A stretch of DNA of 64,000 bases, from the NCBI GenBank assembly GCA_011390785.1, contig JAABRR010000007.1:62001-126000 (forward strand), in the 5' to 3' direction. Position numbers and translations under genes: made by a program. The notes under the pieces are model-generated. The model saw only the letters and a program-made list of their open reading frames with translations, was not told where the DNA came from and made no database searches. Shown here piece by piece: positions 9,544-18,904 of the stretch. Position 1 is the stretch's first letter. The number at the start of each line of letters is the position of its first letter. Origin of the DNA: Sphingobacteriia bacterium. Its GTDB lineage: Bacteria; Bacteroidota; Bacteroidia; Bacteroidales; UBA7960.

Positions 9544-10308
9544 ATGTTAAGTATAAAGAATCTACGTGTTTCGATACAAGATAAAATAATATTAAAAGAC
9601 TTTAACCTTGAAGTAAAGCAAGGAGAAGTACATGCCATTATGGGCCCTAATGGTACAGGAAAGAGTACTTTGGCTTCAGTAATTGCAGGAAAAGACATGT
9701 TTGATGTTGAAGAAGGAGAAATAACTTTTCTAGGGAAAGACCTGTTGGAAATGGATCCTGAGATAAGAGCCCGTGAAGGTATATTTTTAGGTTTTCAATA
9801 TCCCGTAGAAATTCCTGGAGTAAGTATGGCTGTTTTTCTGCGAACTGCCATTAATGAGAAAAGGAAGTATCATGGTTTAGAGCCTCTAAGTGGTGCAGAG
9901 TTTTTGAAATTGATGGAAAAACGTAAAAATTTAGTTGAAATCCATTCCAAACTTACTAATCGGTCTGTAAACGAAGGATTTTCCGGGGGTGAAAAAAAGA
10001 AAAACGAAATTTTTCAGATGGCAATGCTTGAGCCCCGGTTGGCTATTCTCGATGAAACTGACTCAGGTCTCGATATTGATGCCCTGAAAGTTGTAGCTCA
10101 CGGTGTTAATACCCTTCGTAAGCCTGAAAATGCTACCATCGTAATTACGCACTATCAAAGATTGTTGGAATACATAATTCCTGATTTCGTACATGTTCTT
10201 TTTGATGGACGGATTGTTAAAAGCGGTGGCAAAGAACTGGCTATAGAACTGGAAGAGAAGGGCTACGATTGGGTAAGAAAAGAAGCTGGAATTGAAGAAA
10301 CTCTGTAA
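9544..10308 (+). CDS. sufC: Fe-S assembly ATPase SufC
   Basis: SufC is the ABC-type ATPase that drives conformational change of SufBD during cluster assembly; it is soluble despite its transporter fold. Walker A GPNGTGKST is at 34-42, the signature FSGGEKKK at 146-153 and Walker B LAILDETDSGLD at 167-177. The DETDSGLD form is characteristic of SufC. Length (254) is typical. It starts 3 bases after the small gene and is followed by sufD after 20 bases. Confidence 0.97.
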   Translation: MLSIKNLRVSIQDKIILKDFNLEVKQGEVHAIMGPNGTGKSTLASVIAGKDMFDVEEGEITFLGKDLLEMDPEIRAREGIFLGFQYPVEIPGVSMAVFLRTAINEKRKYHGLEPLSGAEFLKLMEKRKNLVEIHSKLTNRSVNEGFSGGEKKKNEIFQMAMLEPRLAILDETDSGLDIDALKVVAHGVNTLRKPENATIVITHYQRLLEYIIPDFVHVLFDGRIVKSGGKELAIELEEKGYDWVRKEAGIEETL

Positions 10309-10328
10309 TTACCAAACCCCTTGACCAC

Positions 10329-11738
10329 ATGTCTAATTTAACTGAAAATATGACCGCTGAACAAATGATGATCAATACGTTCAGCGATAATTTTGATGCC
10401 ATAACATCATCAGACACTCAAGCCATTACATTGCTCCGCCAAAGAGCTATAGAATCTTTAAAGAAGAATGGTTTACCTGATGATGATACCGAAAACTGGA
10501 GATTTACCAGTCTTGACCCATTATTCAACACCCCTTTTAAATTCGATTTTTCCAATAAAAGTCGACCCTTCGATATCAGTAAAATCTTCTCCTGTGATAT
10601 TTACGATCTTGATACATTTAGTATTACCCTGTTGAATGGCTGGTACGTATATCAAAATGCTCCGCTTACTACCTTGAGTAATGGAACAATAATCGGTTCA
10701 TTGTCCAAAGCCATGGAGGTTTATCCTGAACTGATTGATAAATATATTGGAACGCTTACGGATCTTGAACAACCAGGTCTTTCAGCATTAAATACTGCCT
10801 TTTTTCAGGACGGAATTTTTATTTATGTACCTGAAGGCGTTGAAGTTGAAAAACCTATTCAGGTTATAAATATAATAGATTCTGAAGATCCGGTTATGGT
10901 GCATGCACGGCATCTTGTAATTCAGGAGAAAAATAGTAAATTAACCCTGGTTCATTGCGACCATTCTTTAACACACAACATAAGCTTCACCAGCAGCGTT
11001 ACAGAGAGTTTTCTTGAAAAAAGGGCTCATCAGGAATTTTATAAAATTCAAAATAAAGGTCCAAATTCAGCAGTAATAAATAATGCCTTTTTCAGGCAGA
11101 AACACCTTAGCAATCTCGTAACACATGCTCTTATTCTTAATGGAGGTTTTACCAAAAACATGGTCAATGTTGCTCTTCAGGAAAGTCAAACCAAAGCTGA
11201 ATTAAATGGTTTGTATATGGTAGATAGCAACCAACATGTCGATAACCAGATATTTGTTGACCATATTGCGCCGGAGTGCGAGAGTGAACAGCTTTACAAA
11301 GGTATTTTGGATGATGAGGCAACAGCTGTTTTCAGCGGTAAGATTATGGTGAGAAAAGAAGCGCAAAAAACTCTTGCATACCAAAATAACAAGAACATAC
11401 TACTTACTGATGATGCCAAAGCCAACACACAACCCCAATTAGAAATTTATGCCGATGATGTAAAATGTAGCCATGGTGCAACTGTTGGTCAGCTTGATCC
11501 TGAAGCAATGTTTTATCTCAGAAGTCGCGGATTAAACCCAAAAACTGCAAGACAACTTCTCCTTTACGCTTTTGCAAGAGAAATTGTACAAAGAATTTCC
11601 ATAGAGCCTTTAAGAGAAAGAATAGATCATATGATCGATAAAAGGCTAAAAGGTGAATTATCAATTTGCGATCAGTGTGTGTTGCATTGCAACAGTAAAG
11701 AACCCACTGTTTTTAATATTGATGTAAGTAAATTATAG
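10329..11738 (+). CDS. sufD: Fe-S assembly protein SufD
   Basis: SufD is the SufB paralogue that completes the SufBC2D complex and is needed for iron entry. At 469 residues it has a helical N-terminus (ENWRFTSLDPLF), then the beta-helix core, and ends with the conserved region SHGATVGQLDPEAMFYLRSRGL. The gene lies between sufC and sufS with short gaps (20 and 8 bases), confirming the operon. Confidence 0.95.
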   Translation: MSNLTENMTAEQMMINTFSDNFDAITSSDTQAITLLRQRAIESLKKNGLPDDDTENWRFTSLDPLFNTPFKFDFSNKSRPFDISKIFSCDIYDLDTFSITLLNGWYVYQNAPLTTLSNGTIIGSLSKAMEVYPELIDKYIGTLTDLEQPGLSALNTAFFQDGIFIYVPEGVEVEKPIQVINIIDSEDPVMVHARHLVIQEKNSKLTLVHCDHSLTHNISFTSSVTESFLEKRAHQEFYKIQNKGPNSAVINNAFFRQKHLSNLVTHALILNGGFTKNMVNVALQESQTKAELNGLYMVDSNQHVDNQIFVDHIAPECESEQLYKGILDDEATAVFSGKIMVRKEAQKTLAYQNNKNILLTDDAKANTQPQLEIYADDVKCSHGATVGQLDPEAMFYLRSRGLNPKTARQLLLYAFAREIVQRISIEPLRERIDHMIDKRLKGELSICDQCVLHCNSKEPTVFNIDVSKL

Positions 11739-11746
11739 AACTATAG

Positions 11747-12967
11747 ATGCCATTTAACACTGAACAGCTACGCCGGGAATTTCCTGCTTTACAGCAAGAA
11801 GTTAACAACAAGCCCCTTATTTATTTTGATAATGCTGCCACCACGCAAAAACCCAAGGCTGTAATCGAAAGAATATTGCAATACTACAGTCGTGAAAACA
11901 GCAACATTCATCGAGGTGCCCATTTTCTTAGTCAGCAGGCTACTGATGCATATGAGGATGCCCGCCAAACTGTTCAACTATTTATTAATGCAGCTTTTAC
12001 ACACGAAATCATTTTTACAAGGGGAACTACAGAAAGTATCAACCTGGTAGCTTATTCGTTTTTTAAGAAGTTTGTAAAAAAGGGTGATGAGATACTTATT
12101 TCTGCCATGGAACATCACTCTAATATAGTCCCCTGGCAAATTGCTTGTGAAGATTATGGGGCAATATTAAAAATAATACCAATGGATGAAAGGGGTGTTT
12201 TGGATTTGGAAGCCTACAAATCTTTGCTTTCTGACAAAACAAAAATGGTTGCTGTAACCCATGTTAGCAATGCATTGGGTACTATAAATCCGGTGAAAGA
12301 AATTACTCAGCTTGCCCATGAAATGGGTGCTGCTGTTTTGATAGACGGTGCCCAGGCAATGTCTCATTTAAAAGTAAATGTGCAGGATATCGGTTGTGAT
12401 TTTTATTGCTTCTCCGGACATAAGTTATACGGACCTATGGGTGTTGGCGTTTTATATGGTAGAGAGGAATTGCTTAATCAGCTTCCGCCTTACCAGGGTG
12501 GTGGCGAAATGATTAAAGAAGTAACTTTTGAAAAAACCACTTATAACGAACTCCCCTTTAAATTTGAAGCGGGGACACCTAATGTAGGAGACGTTCTCGG
12601 CCTGGAAGCAGCTATTCGGTTTGTTTCGTATTTAAGACTTGATGAAATAGCTTTACACGAGCAAAGACTGCTGAACTATGCAACAAGTCAACTTCAAACA
12701 TTGGAAAATATAAGATTCTTCGGGACTGCACCTGAAAAAACATCAGTTGTATCTTTCCTTTTTACCGATATTCATCCATACGATACAGGAACTATTCTTG
12801 ATAAAATGGGGATCGCCGTTAGAACCGGTCATCATTGTGCACAACCAATAATGGACTTTTTTGGCATTCCGGGTACTATCAGGGTTTCCTTAGCCGTTTA
12901 CAATTCCAGGTCAGAAATTGATCAGCTTATTATAGCTCTTAAAAAAGTAAGGGAAATGTTCGTCTGA
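11747..12967 (+). CDS. sufS: Cysteine desulfurase SufS
   Basis: SufS takes sulfur from cysteine as a persulfide for Fe-S assembly. It is a PLP enzyme: the Schiff-base lysine is Lys226 in CFSGHKLYGP, and the persulfide cysteine is Cys364 in RTGHHCAQP, the group II context. Length (406) is normal. It is the last gene of the suf operon, 8 bases after sufD, and is convergent with the M28-barrel gene, whose stop lies only 3 bases away. No sufE or sufU partner is encoded here. Confidence 0.96.
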   Translation: MPFNTEQLRREFPALQQEVNNKPLIYFDNAATTQKPKAVIERILQYYSRENSNIHRGAHFLSQQATDAYEDARQTVQLFINAAFTHEIIFTRGTTESINLVAYSFFKKFVKKGDEILISAMEHHSNIVPWQIACEDYGAILKIIPMDERGVLDLEAYKSLLSDKTKMVAVTHVSNALGTINPVKEITQLAHEMGAAVLIDGAQAMSHLKVNVQDIGCDFYCFSGHKLYGPMGVGVLYGREELLNQLPPYQGGGEMIKEVTFEKTTYNELPFKFEAGTPNVGDVLGLEAAIRFVSYLRLDEIALHEQRLLNYATSQLQTLENIRFFGTAPEKTSVVSFLFTDIHPYDTGTILDKMGIAVRTGHHCAQPIMDFFGIPGTIRVSLAVYNSRSEIDQLIIALKKVREMFV

Positions 12968-12969
12968 GA

Positions 12970-14454
12970 TCAGAATCTGTATCCGATTGAAAAATAGTGA
13001 TTATTGTCGAATACTTTGGGTTGCTGATTATCTATGAAAAGGCTTGTTAAACTACTTCGGCTGGAATAACCGAATGAGAAATCGAAAATATCGAATCCAA
13101 GTCCCAGGCTATAACCCCATTCCTGCTCCTGATATATGGTAAAATTTAATGGGGTTTCGCCATCAAAACCAGCAAAATTATATCTGAAGTAGGGTCCTGC
13201 AAACACATAAGATCGCAGGTTTGCAGCAGAAATACGCGGTGTGCCAAATTGAAGATGTAATGGAAAAGTGACAGCATGCCGTCTAAATACACCCTTCTCC
13301 GCCTTGCTGCCATTTAAATCATAGATAACTTCCTGTTGCACAGATAATAATCTTGACAGAGGTAACTGAACAAATAAACCAACGGCCCCTATAACTGCTG
13401 AATTAGCTCTGTAAAACTCATCCTTATACTGATGATACCCAGATCCTACGTTAAGGGTTAAACCAGTGTACATGCGCTTTGCCCTTTTTATCCTGGTATT
13501 ATTAGCATCAGAAATGGATTTGGCATCAGGTACTATTTCAGGCATAGCTGAAATCCGGGTTATTAAATCGGCCATAAAACTATGTATGGTTACCATTCCT
13601 TCATAATCCAGCAGATCATATGTATCTTCAGGTTTGTGATATGGTGATTTTAATCCGGTGAAAACATGTACTGCAGGAATACCGGTATCACCAAATGGAG
13701 CTGTATCGGTGTGCCTTTCAATACTATTACCGGTGGTTCCAATCTTTATATTGTGAATTTCTGCCAGATTATCAATAATTTCGAGCATATTTTCTGCTGA
13801 ATTAATTCCCTTAAGATCAAGTTTTCCATGGGTTTTCAACATTCCTACCATATCAAGACTGAACATAATCTTAATCTGTCCAGGATCAATCGGTAGATTG
13901 TTAATAAAATATTCAGCGCCTAAAAGTCCACTTTCTTCTGCATCAAAAGCGATAACCAATAAACTTCTTTTAAGTAGATGCGGGCTTGCTGCAAAGTGTT
14001 TCCCTAATTCAATAATTGCTGATACTCCTGACGCATTATCATCAGCTCCGGGATAGATGGTTTTTTGCTCTTTATCATCAAAATCAAACCCCAGATGATC
14101 ATAATGAGCGCCAATAACAATATATTCATCTTTTAATACCGGATCAGAACCTTCAATAAAACCCACAATATTCAATGCTTTAGCCCAAATCAGCTGTCTT
14201 CTCAGACCAAATAGTTGAAAATAATCATCACTTGTTTTATACCATGGAGAGATTCCTACTTCAGAAAACTGATCTGTAATGTACTTACGTGCCCTTTCTG
14301 CACCATCAGTGCCCAAACCTCTGCCCTCAAGAGAATCTGAAGCCAGTATTTGAACATGCTTTTCCAATGCATCTCTGAGACTTTTGTCTTTGGTTGCGTA
14401 TAATCCTGAAACAATATGTAAAAGCAAAACAAAGGCTATAAAAGTATTTTTCAT
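12970..14454 (-). CDS. M28 metallopeptidase fused to a C-terminal outer-membrane beta-barrel domain
   Basis: A signal peptide (about 1-20) precedes an M28-family zinc aminopeptidase domain (about 25-305). Its metal ligands are visible: His117 in GAHYDH, Asp138 in GADDNASG, the catalytic Glu173/174 in DAEESG, Asp201 in SLDMVG and His273 in YHKPEDT. Unlike a standard M28 peptidase it continues after residue ~327 with about 165 residues of short amphipathic strands ending in aromatic residues (FSIGYRF), the look of a PorT/OMP_b-brl_2 barrel. I infer a peptidase anchored in the outer membrane, probably facing the periplasm unless the barrel exports it. Trimming of peptides is likely; the natural substrate is unknown. 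Confidence 0.85.
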   Translation of the reverse strand: MKNTFIAFVLLLHIVSGLYATKDKSLRDALEKHVQILASDSLEGRGLGTDGAERARKYITDQFSEVGISPWYKTSDDYFQLFGLRRQLIWAKALNIVGFIEGSDPVLKDEYIVIGAHYDHLGFDFDDKEQKTIYPGADDNASGVSAIIELGKHFAASPHLLKRSLLVIAFDAEESGLLGAEYFINNLPIDPGQIKIMFSLDMVGMLKTHGKLDLKGINSAENMLEIIDNLAEIHNIKIGTTGNSIERHTDTAPFGDTGIPAVHVFTGLKSPYHKPEDTYDLLDYEGMVTIHSFMADLITRISAMPEIVPDAKSISDANNTRIKRAKRMYTGLTLNVGSGYHQYKDEFYRANSAVIGAVGLFVQLPLSRLLSVQQEVIYDLNGSKAEKGVFRRHAVTFPLHLQFGTPRISAANLRSYVFAGPYFRYNFAGFDGETPLNFTIYQEQEWGYSLGLGFDIFDFSFGYSSRSSLTSLFIDNQQPKVFDNNHYFSIGYRF

Positions 14455-14497
14455 AATTTAGTATTGGTTTGTTTTTAACAATAGATAAATGAGGCAT

Positions 14498-15457
14498 TCA
14501 GTTGATTTCTGAAATGGTTTCTATCGTATTTTTAATTTTCTCAAATCTAACTCTCGATAATGCTGACTGTTTTTTCCGAAAAGCAATCCGAAACATTCGT
14601 TTATCCATATTTTCCCAATCTTTTTTCTTCCACTTTTTTAAGGCATCCAATGGCTGAAAATCTTCTTCGATAGTAGGTTTGGCAAATTTTATATTATGTG
14701 GGCAAACCTGTTGACAGATATCACAACCGAAGATATAACTATTGGTTTTTAACTGATTGTCTTTAGGATAATCCTTTTTGGATTCAATAGTAAGGTAGGA
14801 AATGCATTTGACGGCATTTATATATCCAGGGTTTTCGATTGCCTTGTTAGGGCAGGCATCAATACATCGGTTACAACTTCCGCAAAGATCTTTGATGAAG
14901 GGTTCATCATAGGGAAGTTCAATGTCAAGAATTATTTCTGCCAGGAAGAAAAAACTTCCTTTTCGGGGAAGAATGATACAGCTATTTTTACCAAAAGCGC
15001 CTAACCCTGCCTGCTGTGCCCAATATCTCTCCAAAACAGGGGCAGAATCGGTAAATACTCTTGCTGATTTAACTTCTTTGTTATTGGAAATAAACTCCAG
15101 AAGATGGTAAAGTTTCCTTTTTAAGGTTATATGGTAGTCCATCCCGGCAGCATATGTCGATATCTTATAGAACGAATCTTCATGCTGATAACTTTCCTGA
15201 TAATAATTATGAGCCAGAGATATAACCGTTTTGGCTCCCGTAAACAATTGGGCGGGGTTCATTCTTTTTTTACAATTTTCAGCCATGTATTGCATTTCTC
15301 CATGAGATTTTTTATCAATCCATTTTTCAAATTGTAACTGATGTTTTTTGTCAACACTATTGGCTGGCGCAAAGCCGCAGGCATCGAACCCAAAACGGGC
15401 AGCAGCATTCTTTATTTCGTTGGCAAGAGACTGATTATGATGAAGATGAATTCCCAT
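14498..15457 (-). CDS. queG: Epoxyqueuosine reductase
   Basis: QueG performs the last step of queuosine synthesis, reducing epoxyqueuosine in tRNA with a cobalamin and two 4Fe-4S clusters. The 319-residue protein has the proposed catalytic Asp137 in FTDSAPVLER and ferredoxin motifs C192-x2-C195-x2-C198-x3-C202 and C245-x2-C248-x3-C252. Its start lies 2 bases after the ruvB stop on the same strand, so the two are co-transcribed. Confidence 0.95.
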   Translation of the reverse strand: MGIHLHHNQSLANEIKNAAARFGFDACGFAPANSVDKKHQLQFEKWIDKKSHGEMQYMAENCKKRMNPAQLFTGAKTVISLAHNYYQESYQHEDSFYKISTYAAGMDYHITLKRKLYHLLEFISNNKEVKSARVFTDSAPVLERYWAQQAGLGAFGKNSCIILPRKGSFFFLAEIILDIELPYDEPFIKDLCGSCNRCIDACPNKAIENPGYINAVKCISYLTIESKKDYPKDNQLKTNSYIFGCDICQQVCPHNIKFAKPTIEEDFQPLDALKKWKKKDWENMDKRMFRIAFRKKQSALSRVRFEKIKNTIETISEIN

Positions 15458-15459
15458 TA

Positions 15460-16491
15460 TTATTCGAAAAGATTTCCCTGGCTGGAATTTTTGACCCTTC
15501 CAAGGTGTTTGTAAGCAGCTTCTGTTGCTTCCCTGCCACGGGGAGTGCGCATAAGATAGCCTTCCTGTATTAGAAAAGGTTCATATACTTCTTCAATAGT
15601 ACCCGGATCTTCCGAAACAGCTGTAGCAAGTGTTGTAAGGCCTGCTGGCCCACCTTTAAACTTATCAATAAGGGTTAATAGAAGTTTGTTATCCATTTCA
15701 TCCAATCCATTTTTGTCTACATTAAGAGCTTCAAGCGCATAATTGGAAATTTTCAGATCAATTTTCCCGTTTCCTTTAACCTGTGCAAAATCTCTTACCC
15801 TTCTCAGCAAGGCATTGGCTATTCTGGGAGTTCCTCGGCTGCGGCGAGCTATTTCCAGGGAAGCATCTTCAGAAATCTCTACTTTAATGATATTGGCCGA
15901 CCGTTTGATAATTTTGTTTAGCAATGTGGTATCATAATAATTTAGCCGGGCATTGATTCCAAAACGGGCTCTTAGCGGAGATGTTAACAACCCCGAACGC
16001 GTTGTAGCCCCAATTAGGGTAAAAGGACTCAGACTTATTTGAATACTTCTGGCGTTGGGCCCCGTTTCAATCATAATGTCTATTTTATAATCCTCCATGG
16101 CTGAATAAAGGTATTCTTCCACCACAGGGCTTAAACGGTGAATTTCATCAATAAAAAGCACATCCTTTTCCTCAAGATTGGTTAGTAGTCCAGCTAAATC
16201 ACCGGGTTTATCCAATACAGGGCCTGAGGTAATTTTAATTCCCACACCCATTTCATTGGCAATAATATGCGCAAGGGTAGTTTTTCCCAAACCGGGAGGG
16301 CCATGAAAAAGTACGTGGTCTAAAGCTTCTCCCCTTTGTCGGGCGGCATGCACAAAAACTTTCAGATTATCGATTATCTTATCCTGCCCCGTAAAACTTG
16401 AAAAATTATCCGGTCTTAAAGCTTTTTCAAATTCTTTTTCAACCTTGTTTAACCGACTGGGATCGGGATCTAACGTTTGGTTTTTTATCAT
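15460..16491 (-). CDS. ruvB: Holliday junction helicase motor RuvB
   Basis: RuvB is the hexameric AAA+ motor that drives branch migration of Holliday junctions with RuvA. Walker A GPPGLGKT is at 64-71 and Walker B with DEIH at 115-118; a winged-helix C-terminal domain follows ([15 protein letters not shown]). Length is 343, as usual. It is the first gene of a ruvB-queG pair. RuvA and RuvC are not in the window. Confidence 0.97.
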   Translation of the reverse strand: MIKNQTLDPDPSRLNKVEKEFEKALRPDNFSSFTGQDKIIDNLKVFVHAARQRGEALDHVLFHGPPGLGKTTLAHIIANEMGVGIKITSGPVLDKPGDLAGLLTNLEEKDVLFIDEIHRLSPVVEEYLYSAMEDYKIDIMIETGPNARSIQISLSPFTLIGATTRSGLLTSPLRARFGINARLNYYDTTLLNKIIKRSANIIKVEISEDASLEIARRSRGTPRIANALLRRVRDFAQVKGNGKIDLKISNYALEALNVDKNGLDEMDNKLLLTLIDKFKGGPAGLTTLATAVSEDPGTIEEVYEPFLIQEGYLMRTPRGREATEAAYKHLGRVKNSSQGNLFE

Positions 16492-16920
16492 TTGGTTTAT
16501 ATGTGAGTTTTAAAGAAGACTAGTTAATCCATTGGTGGCCGCAGTTTTAGACTTACTGATTTAATAACCAATGAGAATATGGCTTATATGGGTTTTTAAT
16601 CCTTGGCGATAAGAATCGCCTTGTTTTAATTTAAACTGAACTGCATTAGAAATAACAAAAATAAGCTTTTACAATGAAAGATTTATTCATGATGAAAACG
16701 GGATGTGTTATTAATAAACAATCTGTTCATGGGCGAGAACAGTTATGATGAAGTTTGTATAATTCTTACCAGACAGATTTTTCCTTTTTATCCGGTAAAA
16801 AGCAATTTATCATATTATTTATTAATTTTACCTTACAAAATTTAAAATTGAGTAAAACGTTATTTAATTATAGCTATTTTGAAAATCAATTTATAAAGAA
16901 ACCCTTTAAAACAAATCATT
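16492..16920. other. Intergenic region between ruvB and the usp gene
   Basis: This 429-base gap between divergent genes is AT-rich. It contains a small hairpin-forming sequence near 16606-16621 (GGCGATAAGAATCGCC) without a T-run. I see no reading frame, repeat copy or perfect promoter box. Confidence 0.5.
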
Positions 16921-17772
16921 ATGAGTGAAATTGTAGTAGCCATAGATTTTTCATCCTGCTCAGTTAATGCTACCCGCACAGCAGTAATGATTGCCAATGC
17001 ATTTGATGCCAACATTACCCTTGTCCATGTTAGTAAACCCGGAAGCGATGAATCTGTTTACCCTGATACACAAGATATTCATTATCAGGAGGCAGAAAAA
17101 AGATTAAAGGAAATGGTAAGTGATTTCAGGCTGTTGATGAAAAATGAAATTCGATACCGTATCAGACAGGGGCGTGTGTATACCGAAATTGTGAATGAAG
17201 CAAAATATAATGATGCAATATTACTAATTGCCGGCACACATGGTATTTCGGGGTTTGAGGAGTACTTTATCGGAAGTAACGCCTATCGTTTGGTGTCTTT
17301 GTCTTCTTGTCCTATGATTTCGATTCGTACCATGTTCCAAAAAAAGGAAATAAAAAAGATTCTTTTTCCCATTGACTCATCAAAGGACACAAGGCAAAAA
17401 TCTAATTTTGCTGCAGATATGGCTCTTAAGCTGAATGCTGAAGTCAGGGTTTTGGGTGTTTATGATACGGGTATTAAAGAAATAAGGAAAAAGGTAAAGA
17501 ATTATTCTTTGCAGGTGTTTAAATTTTTTGAACAAAAAGGTATTAACACTTCCATTGATTTTGCTGAAGGCAAAAAAGCTTCAGGTATTATTCTTGATTA
17601 TATTAGTATTCATGATCTCGATATGGTTGCTATGATGAGCGATAAAGACAGTTCAACAATGATAATTGGAAATGAAGCCCAAAGGGTTATAAATCACTCA
17701 CCAGTTCCGGTACTTAGCATTCATCCAAAAGAAACTTCGGGAGGCTCCATTGTTTTGAGTGGCAGTGGTTGA
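16921..17772 (+). CDS. Tandem-domain universal stress protein
   Basis: This 283-residue protein has two UspA-like alpha/beta domains (about 1-142 and 150-275). Each begins with a hydrophobic strand ending in Asp (VVAIDFS and ILFPIDSS). Domain 1 ends GTHGISGFEEYFIGSNAYRLV, close to the GxxG-9x-G(S) ATP-binding pattern; the second copy (MIIGNEAQRVI) is degenerate. Universal stress proteins help cells survive starvation and oxidative stress. The stop is 9 bases before the LuxE-like gene, so they are probably an operon. Confidence 0.9.
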   Translation: MSEIVVAIDFSSCSVNATRTAVMIANAFDANITLVHVSKPGSDESVYPDTQDIHYQEAEKRLKEMVSDFRLLMKNEIRYRIRQGRVYTEIVNEAKYNDAILLIAGTHGISGFEEYFIGSNAYRLVSLSSCPMISIRTMFQKKEIKKILFPIDSSKDTRQKSNFAADMALKLNAEVRVLGVYDTGIKEIRKKVKNYSLQVFKFFEQKGINTSIDFAEGKKASGIILDYISIHDLDMVAMMSDKDSSTMIIGNEAQRVINHSPVPVLSIHPKETSGGSIVLSGSG

Positions 17773-17781
17773 TTTTACTAA

Positions 17782-18768
17782 ATGGATACATCAATAAATC
17801 TTGTTGATCATATTTTTAAGATTGAAACGGAAGAGCAATTCAACCGTCTTTCTCTAGAAGTATTTCATTATCAATACCAGCATAATAAACCTTATGGTGA
17901 TTTTTGCCGTGCTTTACGCATAGATTCAAACAATGTAAAGTCTGTTGAACAAATTCCTTTTCTTCCAATTGAATTTTTTAAGCAGCATGCTGTTTTGAGT
18001 GTAAGTAGTAAGCCTGATTTGATGTTTACCAGCAGTGGTACTACCGGGCAGCAAACCAGCAGGCATTATGTGAACGATCCTGAGCTCTATCGGCAAAGTT
18101 TTACCCGGGCATTCCTTAGTTTTTTTGGCTCTCCATCTAACTATCATATTCTTGCATTGCTACCCGGCTATCTTGAAAGAAAGGGCTCATCATTAATTTA
18201 CATGGTAAATGAATTAATAAAACTTAGCAATAGTATTCATAGCGGATTTTATCTAAACGAGTTCGAAGCTCTGCAACATAGAATTGAAACGATAAACGAT
18301 CGTAAGATTCTTTTAATAGGGGTAAGCTTTGCCTTGATGGATATGGCGGAAAATTATCCGGTAAAAAATTCCGGTTTAATTGTTATGGAAACCGGTGGAA
18401 TGAAAGGCAGAAGAAAAGATTTGATAAGAAGTGAGCTACATGAAATTTTGAAAAAAGGATTTGGGGTTGAAAAAATTTACTCCGAATTTGGAATGACGGA
18501 GTTGCTTTCTCAGGCTTACTCTATGGGGGATGGTATTTTTCAAACTCCTTCATGGATGAAAATTCTTATTAGGGAAATCAACGATCCATTTACTTATAGT
18601 AAACCAGGACAAGCAGGAGGAATTAATGCAATCGATCTTGCCAATATTTATTCTTGTTCTTTTATTGCTACACAAGACCTTGGTAAAAAGTATCCGGATG
18701 GAAGTTTCGAAATATCAGGAAGATTTGACAATTGCGATATAAGAGGTTGTAATTTATTACTTAGCTAA
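17782..18768 (+). CDS. LuxE/PaaK-like acyl-protein synthetase family protein
   Basis: The 328-residue protein is related to LuxE and the phenylacetate-CoA ligase superfamily. It carries the phosphate-binding loop FTSSGTTGQ (about residue 82-90), the GGMKGRRKD segment and EFGMTELLSQAY typical of the ANL adenylation site. Members of this family in Bacteroidota are usually annotated only as acyltransferases. By homology it may activate a carboxylic acid with ATP and pass it to a thiol, but the substrate is unknown. It follows the usp gene closely. Confidence 0.8.
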   Translation: MDTSINLVDHIFKIETEEQFNRLSLEVFHYQYQHNKPYGDFCRALRIDSNNVKSVEQIPFLPIEFFKQHAVLSVSSKPDLMFTSSGTTGQQTSRHYVNDPELYRQSFTRAFLSFFGSPSNYHILALLPGYLERKGSSLIYMVNELIKLSNSIHSGFYLNEFEALQHRIETINDRKILLIGVSFALMDMAENYPVKNSGLIVMETGGMKGRRKDLIRSELHEILKKGFGVEKIYSEFGMTELLSQAYSMGDGIFQTPSWMKILIREINDPFTYSKPGQAGGINAIDLANIYSCSFIATQDLGKKYPDGSFEISGRFDNCDIRGCNLLLS

Positions 18769-18835
18769 AGGGTTTTTAATTTAATAAACAGTACATCATT
18801 TTTTTTCAAAGTTATTAGGATATCAGTTTTTTGGC

Positions 18836-18843
18836 TATTTTTG
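18836..18843 (+). promoter_or_regulatory. -7 box before the adenylate cyclase gene
   Basis: TATTTTTG is a perfect TAnnTTTG box; a predicted start near 18850 leaves about 55 bases of leader to the ATG at 18905. No TTTG is present at the -33 position. Confidence 0.5.
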
Positions 18844-18904
18844 GTTAAAATCTAAAAAAACAGTGAAAACCGTTAAGGAGAAAAAAATACTTATACATAT
18901 TATT

